Shown here: positions 7,270 through 11,351 of the stretch, piece by piece
Layout of the letters: each line of letters starts with the position of its first letter
How positions within the stretch are numbered: the stretch's first letter is position 1
Assembly (NCBI GenBank): GCA_029937205.1
Contig: JAPYQV010000046.1
Coordinates: 1-11,351, forward strand
Reading direction: 5' to 3'
DNA from: Alphaproteobacteria bacterium
GTDB taxonomy: Bacteria > Pseudomonadota > Alphaproteobacteria > UBA828
Length of the DNA stretch: 11,351 nucleotides
Notes under the pieces: model-generated
What the model saw: the letters and a program-made list of their open reading frames with translations, nothing else
Database searches by the model: none
Told to the model about the DNA's origin: nothing
Made by a program: the position numbers and the translations under genes

Positions 7270-7560
7270 CCGCCCCCCGATAATTCTTATGCCCTAACCT
7301 ATGGGTATGGTCGCAAATCTCGGCACAACCCGCAACCAGCCGCTGGTGGTCGGCTAATTGCTGGCGTTAGGTTGGATTATAGAAGGAATAGGGGAGCATT
7401 AGGCCCCAAGGTCCTCGCCACGATATCCTGCACCGACGTTGCTCATTCATCGAAGAAGGGAATTGAAACGTGAAAAATATTAATGTTGCCTGTGTGTTGC
7501 CTAAACCAATTTTGTAAGTGCGAAGGCTCTAATTATCTTTCTCTAACCCATTGAAAAATA
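7270..7560. other. Spacer with no supported gene
   Basis: About 290 bases between the small exported-protein ORF and tRNA-Arg. The A+T content rises towards 7470-7560. I see no gene on either strand, only a 15-codon GTG frame at 7470-7517 with AAGGGAA 8 bases upstream, which is too short to call. A single GGAATTGAAAC string (7459-7469) resembles the end of some CRISPR repeats but occurs once. The spacer probably contains the promoter for the minus-strand small ORF and the 3' trailer of the tRNA. Confidence 0.5.
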
Positions 7561-7637
7561 TGGTGCGCCCGGCAAGACTCGAACTTGCGACCCCCAGATT
7601 AGGAATCTGGTGCTCTATCCGGCTGAGCTACGGGCGC
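7561..7637 (-). tRNA. tRNA-Arg (anticodon CCT)
   Basis: The minus strand folds into a full cloverleaf of 77 bases with an encoded CCA end. The acceptor stem is GCGCCCG/CGGGCGC with discriminator A. The D arm is GCTC-AGCCGGATA-GAGC. The anticodon stem CCAGA/TCTGG closes the loop TTCCTAA, giving anticodon CCT, which reads AGG arginine codons. The T arm is GCAAG-TTCGAGT-CTTGC with the TTC motif. It stands alone, with no second tRNA beside it. A short T run (ATTTTT on the minus strand, 7554-7559) follows the 3' end closely and may help termination. I saw no duplicate of its 3' end in the window that would mark an integrated element. Confidence 0.97.
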
Positions 7638-7689
7638 GCATTTGGGATAGACGTTCCGCCTGATAGCATGAATTGAAGTGCTGGGGAAC

Positions 7690-7704
7690 GGCGCCTAGGG
7701 CGCC
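7690..7704. repeat. Short perfect inverted repeat (GGCGCC-TAG-GGCGCC)
   Basis: Two GGCGCC half-sites flank a 3-base loop, about 50 bases upstream of the tRNA 5' end. A partial outer pairing (GGGG at 7683-7686 with CTCC at 7707-7710) could lengthen the stem. No T tract follows on either strand, so a classic terminator is not supported. It may be a structural element or a protein site near the tRNA promoter. Confidence 0.4.
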
Positions 7705-7721
7705 TTCTCCTTATCGGCCAA

Positions 7722-7824
7722 ATTTTATCGACGGACACGAATTCCCAGGCGTGGCATTTTATCGCGCGTCACGAATTCCCAGGCGTGACATTTTATCGCG
7801 CGTCACGAATTCCCAGGCGTGACA
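7722..7824. repeat. 34-base tandem repeat, about three copies, each a small hairpin
   Basis: Copies lie at 7736-7769 and 7770-7803, differing by one base (7754 G versus 7788 A), with a 21-base third copy at 7804-7824 and a degenerate partial copy at 7722-7735. In copies two and three GTCACG and CGTGAC form a 6-base stem around a 10-base loop (7768-7789, 7802-7823); copy one has a weaker stem. On the minus strand two units also carry a 10-codon frame starting ATG and ending TAA (MSRLGIRDAR and MPRLGIRVRR). The array sits at the 3' end of the HlyC-like gene and provides its last codons and stop. There are no unique spacers, so it is not a CRISPR array. It may be part of a dispersed palindromic repeat family or serve in 3'-end formation. 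Confidence 0.85.
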
Positions 7825-8240
7825 ATACGATTAAAAACCGCGCGGTTCTTCGAAGGGCGGTCGTCGGTGTATTCACGCGAAATATACACCTTGCAGTTGG
7901 CGTTTACCTTGCGCGCCTGGCGCGACTGGTAAACCGTGACGGCGCGGGATTTGGCGTGGAAGGTCATGGCGACCATGCACGGGCCTTCGAGGCAATCCTT
8001 GTAGGCCGGTGAGGTTTCGCCGGCGACCCAGGCCTCGGCGATTTTTTCCGAGCAGCGCGCCCAGCCGATATAGCCGACCAGTCTGCCGTCCTCGAAAGTG
8101 AAGAGATAATGGCCGCGGCGGATCTGTCCGGCGAGGCTCGCGGTGAAGCGGCCGAATTTGTAGGAGGCGAAGGGCTCGACGTCGCGCAACAGCGCCACCG
8201 CATGGCCGAGCGCCTCGCGCGGGCTTTTGAAACGCCGCAC
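7803..8240 (-). CDS. HlyC-like (RTX toxin acyltransferase fold) protein, catalytic residues apparently missing
   Basis: The 145-residue cytoplasmic protein resembles the HlyC toxin-activating lysine acyltransferase family in outline: EALGHAVALL (9-18) matches the EVLGHVSWLW opening, and HYLFTFEDGRLVGYIGWA (44-61) matches QYxLLTRDxYPVAYCSWA. The CKVYISREY segment (116-124) aligns with the GKVSEF region. Aligned by eye, the catalytic His23 and Asp92 of HlyC correspond to Ala25 and Ala91 here, and no RTX toxin gene is in view. It may therefore be an inactive or divergent member, or another GNAT-fold protein. The start is GTG with a weak ribosome site; an in-frame TAA lies just upstream (8256-8258), limiting the start choice. 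The last six codons (VTPGNS) and the TGA come from the third copy of the 34-base repeat, so the original C-terminus may have been replaced. It lies 84 bases downstream of pagL on the same strand. Confidence 0.6.
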   Translation of the reverse strand: MRRFKSPREALGHAVALLRDVEPFASYKFGRFTASLAGQIRRGHYLFTFEDGRLVGYIGWARCSEKIAEAWVAGETSPAYKDCLEGPCMVAMTFHAKSRAVTVYQSRQARKVNANCKVYISREYTDDRPSKNRAVFNRIVTPGNS

Positions 8241-8324
8241 GGTTAGCTCGCCGGGTTAGGCTGGTTCGGTTATTTTGCCTTGCTGGGTGTCGCTGGGTTG
8301 GTTCATCGGCCGCGCGCCAGCCGG

Positions 8325-8843
8325 TTATTGCGGCAGGTTTCGAAACGGCACGGAATAAGTCAGCACCAACAGCTCGGTGCCGGGATTGTCGTCATAGATG
8401 CCGGCGTTGGAGATGTGGTGGAAGGCAATGGCGAGGCGCGAATAATCGTCGAAGCGCCAGGCGATCTCGCCGCCGGTGCGGAACTGCAACCCGCCGCCGA
8501 GATCCTTGCCGTCGCCCTTGGCATAGCCGACGAAGGCAGCATTCGGCTGGATCACAATGCGGCGGCCGAGAAAGATGTCGAGGCCGAGCCCGGCATAGCC
8601 GTAGAACGCCGCGTCGGTGGTGCCGGCCAGGCCGATGAACGGCAGCAGTTTCCAGAAGCGCAGGTCCGAGCGGTATTCGACGCGGAACTCGGCCGCCGTC
8701 TCGTCGTCATTGACATCGTAGCCGCCGGCGCTGAAGGCGAAGAAATCGGGTTCTTCCGCCTGTGCCGGCACGGCCCCCCAAAGCGAGAATCCGATGCCCA
8801 ATGCCAGTGCCAAGGCCAGGCCGGTTCGTCTCAGTTTATTCAC
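8325..8843 (-). CDS. pagL: Lipid A 3-O-deacylase, PagL family
   Basis: The 172-residue product is an outer-membrane beta-barrel enzyme that removes the 3-O-linked acyl chain from lipid A. A signal peptide (1-29, ending VPAQA) precedes alternating aromatic and hydrophobic strands typical of a small barrel. The signature FHHISNAG (141-148) followed by NPGTE supplies His143, Ser145 and Glu157, with the same spacing (H+2 S, S+12 E) as the PagL triad His126-Ser128-Glu140. The length and the aromatic-poor C-terminal strand LTYSVPF fit the family. I chose GTG at 8841-8843 because AGGGGGAG lies 9 bases upstream; a TTG three codons earlier abuts that motif and is a poorer start. The HlyC-like gene follows 84 bases downstream and may share the transcript. 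Upstream is a divergent region with small tandem repeats. Confidence 0.88.
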   Translation of the reverse strand: MNKLRRTGLALALALGIGFSLWGAVPAQAEEPDFFAFSAGGYDVNDDETAAEFRVEYRSDLRFWKLLPFIGLAGTTDAAFYGYAGLGLDIFLGRRIVIQPNAAFVGYAKGDGKDLGGGLQFRTGGEIAWRFDDYSRLAIAFHHISNAGIYDDNPGTELLVLTYSVPFRNLPQ

Positions 8844-8852
8844 GGCTCGCAA

Positions 8853-8860
8853 CTCCCCCT
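8853..8860 (-). promoter_or_regulatory. Ribosome binding site deciding the pagL start
   Basis: AGGGGGAG on the minus strand is an excellent Shine-Dalgarno match. It is 9 bases from GTG 8841-8843 but directly touches TTG 8850-8852, so translation should begin at the GTG. Confidence 0.7.
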
Positions 8861-8872
8861 ATTTCGCGCAGT

Positions 8873-8931
8873 GTAGGGGTTCGCGCGATTTTAAGGTAGG
8901 GGCTTGCGCGGATTTAAAGTGGGGCTTGCGC
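8873..8931. repeat. 23-base imperfect tandem repeat, about 2.6 copies
   Basis: Units begin at 8873, 8896 and 8919, sharing GTAGGGG(T/C)T(C/T)GCGCG followed by an ATTTTAAG/GATTTAAA tail in the first two; the third is cut after GTGGGGCTTGCGC. The array lies between pagL and the divergent nuclease gene, just upstream of the pagL ribosome site, so it could be a regulatory or multimeric binding region. It is not obviously palindromic. Confidence 0.6.
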
Positions 8932-8943
8932 CTGGTTGCCAAT

Positions 8944-8965
8944 AATTTCCCGCCAATTTCCCGCC
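8944..8965. repeat. Exact 11-base direct duplication (AATTTCCCGCC twice)
   Basis: Two adjacent identical 11-mers end about 35 bases upstream of the proposed -10 element of the nuclease operon. One helical turn spacing would place both copies on the same DNA face, which suits a dimeric activator or repressor site, but no matching regulator is known to me. Confidence 0.55.
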
Positions 8966-8997
8966 CGGCACGCTGCGCACGCTGCCCTGTGGGAACC

Positions 8998-9006
8998 TGC
9001 TATAGT
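8998..9006 (+). promoter_or_regulatory. Extended -10 promoter for the nuclease-protease operon
   Basis: TGC followed by TATAGT is an extended -10 element, with five of six hexamer bases matching consensus and no good -35 in place. Transcription would begin around 9012-9014, one to three bases before the ATG at 9015, predicting a leaderless or nearly leaderless mRNA. The lack of a usable ribosome binding site before that ATG agrees with this. Confidence 0.5.
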
Positions 9007-9014
9007 CGCGCGCT

Positions 9015-9824
9015 ATGCCACGTTTCGTCGCCCTCCTTGCCATGCTGTTGTTTTTACCCTTGGCCATGCTCAGGTCCGAGGTGCTCGAGCCCGAGGCGCT
9101 TGAGCCCGATTTCGGTCTGTTGGCCGAGGGCGAAAGTGGGCGCGCCGTGGAAGTGGTGGACGGCGATACGCTGTTGTTGGAAAGCGGCACGGAAATACGC
9201 CTGGTCGGCATCCAGGCGCCGAAACTGCCGCTCGGGCGCAGCGGTTTCGTCGCCTGGCCTTTGGCCGAAGAAGCCAAGCGGGCGCTTGAAGGTCTGGCGC
9301 TCGGGCGCGAACTCACACTCTATTATGGCGGGCGCAAGAAAGACCGCTATGGCCGCATGCTGGCACACTTGGTGCGGCGTGACGGGCTTTGGCTGCAGGG
9401 CGCGTTGCTCGGCGGCGGCTGGGCGCGGGTCTACAGTTTTCGCGACAATCGCGCATTGATCGATGAGATGTTGGCCCGCGAGCGTGCCGCGCGCCTGGCG
9501 GGGAGCGGTATCTGGGCGCTCGATTATTACGCCGTGCTGACGCCCGAGGAAGCCGGGTATCATGTCGGCAGTTTTCAGCTTGTCGAAGGACGGGTGGTCG
9601 ATTCCGCCATCGTGCGGCGGCGCGGCTATATCAATTTCGGCGAGGACTGGAAGAGCGATTTCACCATCGCCATCAAGCCGCGCGACCGCAAGCAGTTCGG
9701 CGAGGGCGGCACGGATATTCTCAGCTACAAGGGCCGCATCGTCCGCGTGCGTGGCTGGATTAAATCCTATAATGGCGCCATGATTGAGGCCACCTATCCG
9801 GAGCAGATCGAGGTGTTCGAGTGA
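9015..9824 (+). CDS. Thermonuclease-family (SNase-fold) protein with C-terminal extension, active site altered
   Basis: The 269-residue product starts with a hydrophobic segment (4-19) that acts as a signal or membrane anchor, so the protein is likely periplasmic. The staphylococcal-nuclease domain spans about 43-170: VVDGDTL (47-53) gives Asp49 and Asp51 (Asp19 and Asp21 of SNase), IRLVGIQAP (61-69) gives Arg62 (Arg35), and DRYGRML (110-116) gives Arg114 (Arg87). Where SNase has Asp40 and Glu43, this protein has Gln67 and Lys70, so a calcium ligand and the general base are missing. Residues about 180-269 form a further beta-rich region (VEGRVVDS, VRVRGWIK), possibly a second OB-like fold. 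It may bind nucleic acid rather than cut it. The ATG has no Shine-Dalgarno but sits just behind a promoter. The TGA stop overlaps the GTG start of the M48 gene. Confidence 0.85.
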   Translation: MPRFVALLAMLLFLPLAMLRSEVLEPEALEPDFGLLAEGESGRAVEVVDGDTLLLESGTEIRLVGIQAPKLPLGRSGFVAWPLAEEAKRALEGLALGRELTLYYGGRKKDRYGRMLAHLVRRDGLWLQGALLGGGWARVYSFRDNRALIDEMLARERAARLAGSGIWALDYYAVLTPEEAGYHVGSFQLVEGRVVDSAIVRRRGYINFGEDWKSDFTIAIKPRDRKQFGEGGTDILSYKGRIVRVRGWIKSYNGAMIEATYPEQIEVFE

Positions 9825-11296
9825 ACAGGCGTTTTCTTATCTCCCTCCCGGTGCTGATTGGCCTGGCGCTTGGCGCTGTCACGCTCGCCGGCTGCAGCAC
9901 AAACCCGGCGACCGGCAAGCAGAGTTTCACCGGCTTCATGTCGCCCGCCGAGGAGCGCTCGATCGGCGCCAAGGAGCATCCCAAGCTGGTCAAGGCATTT
10001 GGCGGCGAATACCGCGACCCGGTGCTCAAGCGCTATCTCGATGGCCTCGGCCTACTCCTGCAAAGCACCTCCGAGCAGCCCAAGCCGCCGTTCACCTTTA
10101 CCCTGTTGGACAGCCCGGCGATCAACGCCTTCGCCGTGCCCGGCGGCTATGTCTATATCACCCGCGGCCTGATGGCGCTGGCCAATGACGAGGCCGAGCT
10201 GGCCGGCGTCGTCGCGCACGAGATCGGCCATGTGACGGCGCGCCACACCGCCGAGCGCGTCAGCCGCGGCATGCTCGCCAATATCGGCGCGGCGGTGCTC
10301 GGCGTGGTGGTCGGCCAGCCGCTGCTGAGCAATGCCGCGCGCCTCGCCGCCGGTGCCTACATCCAGGGCTATTCGCGCGATCAGGAATTCGAGGCGGATC
10401 AGCTTGGCGTGCGTTATCTGACGCGTGCCGGCTTCGATCCGCAGGCGATGGCATCGTTCCTCGGCGGCATGGGGGCCGAGCATCAACTGGCCCAGAAGAT
10501 CGCCGGCAAGGAAGGGCGCGATGCCGCCGGCGGCCTGTTCGCCAGCCATCCGCGCACCGCGGCCCGGGTCGAGAAGGCGGCGGCGAGCGCGCGCGCCGGG
10601 GCAGGGACCAGCCTGGCGCGCGACCGGGATATCTACCTCAATCAGATCGACGGCATGGTCTATGGCGATTCGCCCGACCAGGGCTATATTCGCGGCCGCG
10701 AGTTCGATCATGCCGGGCTCAAATTCCGTTTCACCGCGCCGCCCGGCTTTCGCCTGCACAACAGCGAAACCGCGGTCTTGGGCGAAAATTCCGGCGGCGC
10801 CGTGCTGCGTTTCGACAGCGACAAGCCGAAGGGCGCGTCCGGCAGTATGGAGACCTACCTCACGCGGCAATGGGCGAAAGGCCTCAGGTTTACCGGCGTC
10901 GAGAGCATCACCATCAACGGTATGGATGCGGCGACCGGCAGCGGCACGATCTCGACCGACAATGGCCGGCGCGATGTGCGCCTGGTTGCTATCCGCTTCG
11001 CGCGCGATCAGATCTATCGTTTTTTGTTCCTGACGCCGAGCGATCAAACGTCACGCTTTGATGAGGATTTCCGCCGCACGACGTTCAGCTTCCGCCGCCT
11101 GAGCACAGCCGAGGCGGCGGCGCTGCAACCGCGCCGTCTGCGCATTGTCACGGTGCGGGCCGGCGACACAGCGGAGACATTGTCGCGCAGCATGGCGTTC
11201 GATGATTTTCAGGTCGAGCGTTTCCGCGTCCTCAACGGCCTCCGTCCGGGCGAGCCTTTGTCGCCGGGCCAACGGGTCAAGATTGTCAGCGAGTAA
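9821..11296 (+). CDS. M48-family zinc metalloprotease lipoprotein (BepA-like) with LysM-like C-terminus
   Basis: The 491-residue protein has a lipoprotein signal ending LAGC (Cys25) and is therefore lipid-anchored in the periplasm. The M48 domain holds HEIGH (133-137) with zinc ligands His133 and His137 and catalytic Glu134; the third ligand is Glu191 in EFEADQLG. SHP (242-244) matches the regulatory His246 loop of E. coli BepA, an outer-membrane-protein quality-control protease. Residues about 296-425 form a second beta-rich domain of unknown role, and about 441-488 (VTVRAGDTAETLSRSM to LSPGQRVKIV) resembles a LysM peptidoglycan-binding motif in place of BepA's TPR domain. GTG overlaps the nuclease TGA as GTGA, with GAGGTG 5 bases upstream, so translation is coupled. 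It probably degrades misfolded outer-membrane proteins near the cell wall. The family is certain, the exact substrate is not. Confidence 0.93.
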   Translation: MNRRFLISLPVLIGLALGAVTLAGCSTNPATGKQSFTGFMSPAEERSIGAKEHPKLVKAFGGEYRDPVLKRYLDGLGLLLQSTSEQPKPPFTFTLLDSPAINAFAVPGGYVYITRGLMALANDEAELAGVVAHEIGHVTARHTAERVSRGMLANIGAAVLGVVVGQPLLSNAARLAAGAYIQGYSRDQEFEADQLGVRYLTRAGFDPQAMASFLGGMGAEHQLAQKIAGKEGRDAAGGLFASHPRTAARVEKAAASARAGAGTSLARDRDIYLNQIDGMVYGDSPDQGYIRGREFDHAGLKFRFTAPPGFRLHNSETAVLGENSGGAVLRFDSDKPKGASGSMETYLTRQWAKGLRFTGVESITINGMDAATGSGTISTDNGRRDVRLVAIRFARDQIYRFLFLTPSDQTSRFDEDFRRTTFSFRRLSTAEAAALQPRRLRIVTVRAGDTAETLSRSMAFDDFQVERFRVLNGLRPGEPLSPGQRVKIVSE

Positions 11297-11299
11297 CCT

Positions 11300-11331
11300 G
11301 CAACAAAACCGCGTAGCGGTGCACTTGTTGC
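11300..11331 (+). terminator. Nested hairpin after the protease gene, possible terminator
   Basis: GCAACAA (11300-11306) pairs with TTGTTGC (11325-11331), enclosing an inner CCGC-GTA-GCGG hairpin (11309-11319), starting 4 bases after the TAA stop. The position fits operon termination, but no T tract follows, so intrinsic termination is doubtful; it may instead protect the mRNA 3' end or belong to a repeat family. Confidence 0.4.
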
Positions 11332-11351
11332 GAATTCAATAAGTCCCAATC

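Noticed and set aside
7451..7472. GGAATTGAAAC string like the end of a CRISPR repeat
   Set aside because: It occurs once only; no second copy or regular spacer is present.
7198..7473. Plus-strand 91-codon frame across the spacer
   Set aside because: It has no ribosome site, no recognisable domain and low-complexity polar sequence, and it overlaps the better-supported signal-peptide ORF.
7497..7508. 12-base match (TTGCCTAAACCA) to the minus strand at the aminotransferase stop
   Set aside because: Several 12-base matches are expected by chance in a window this size, and the match does not extend.
7561..7637. tRNA-Arg as an attachment site of an integrated element
   Set aside because: No integrase gene and no second copy of the tRNA 3' end was seen in the window.
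7722..7824. 34-base array as a CRISPR
   Set aside because: The units are directly adjacent with no unique spacers and no cas gene is in view.
10052..11047. Minus-strand frame of 331 codons opposite the M48 gene
   Set aside because: It is a shadow of a well-supported protease gene and shows no motif of its own.

Overview
The window is GC-rich (about 60% by eye). Its dense same-strand operons, codon choice and gene families (class III aminotransferase, hydantoinase/acetone-carboxylase-type enzymes, PagL, HlyC-like protein, M48 lipoprotein protease) fit a Gram-negative alphaproteobacterium, probably a Rhodospirillales-like or uncultured relative. That placement is inference from gene style, not from a marker gene.

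Region 1 (8-5594, minus strand) reads as one operon in the order hyuA-like, hyuB-like, lipoprotein, class III aminotransferase, with gaps of 12, 40 and 6 bases. HyuA/HyuB look like an ATP-dependent carboxylase or hydrolase closest in layout to acetone carboxylase. HyuB keeps the H-x2-D plus distal His metal-site spacing and ends in a zinc-ribbon tail like the separate gamma subunit AcxC. The aminotransferase resembles the N-terminal half of 2,2-dialkylglycine decarboxylase, an enzyme that releases ketones. A ketone-release plus ketone-carboxylation route is therefore an attractive hypothesis, but this aminotransferase stops at about half length with TAA where the family has Glu.

Region 2 (5595-7560) is a decayed stretch. 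A plus-strand multi-PAS sensor gene carries an in-frame TAA and has lost everything after its third PAS domain. Right at the break lies the end of a 54-codon minus-strand ORF with a signal peptide, itself probably a 5' remnant. A spacer with no convincing gene follows.

Region 3 (7561-8860) has a minus-strand tRNA-Arg(CCT), a 34-base tandem hairpin repeat that supplies the last codons and stop of an HlyC-like acyltransferase-fold gene lacking the expected catalytic residues, and a PagL-type lipid A deacylase with its full H-S-E triad.

Region 4 (8861-11351) begins with two small tandem repeats and an extended -10 promoter almost touching the start codon. A plus-strand operon follows: a staphylococcal-nuclease-fold protein with altered active-site residues, coupled by a GTGA overlap to a BepA-like M48 lipoprotein metalloprotease with a LysM-like tail. 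A hairpin follows that gene. PagL, the M48 protease and the lipoprotein suggest an envelope-maintenance theme outside the metabolic operon.
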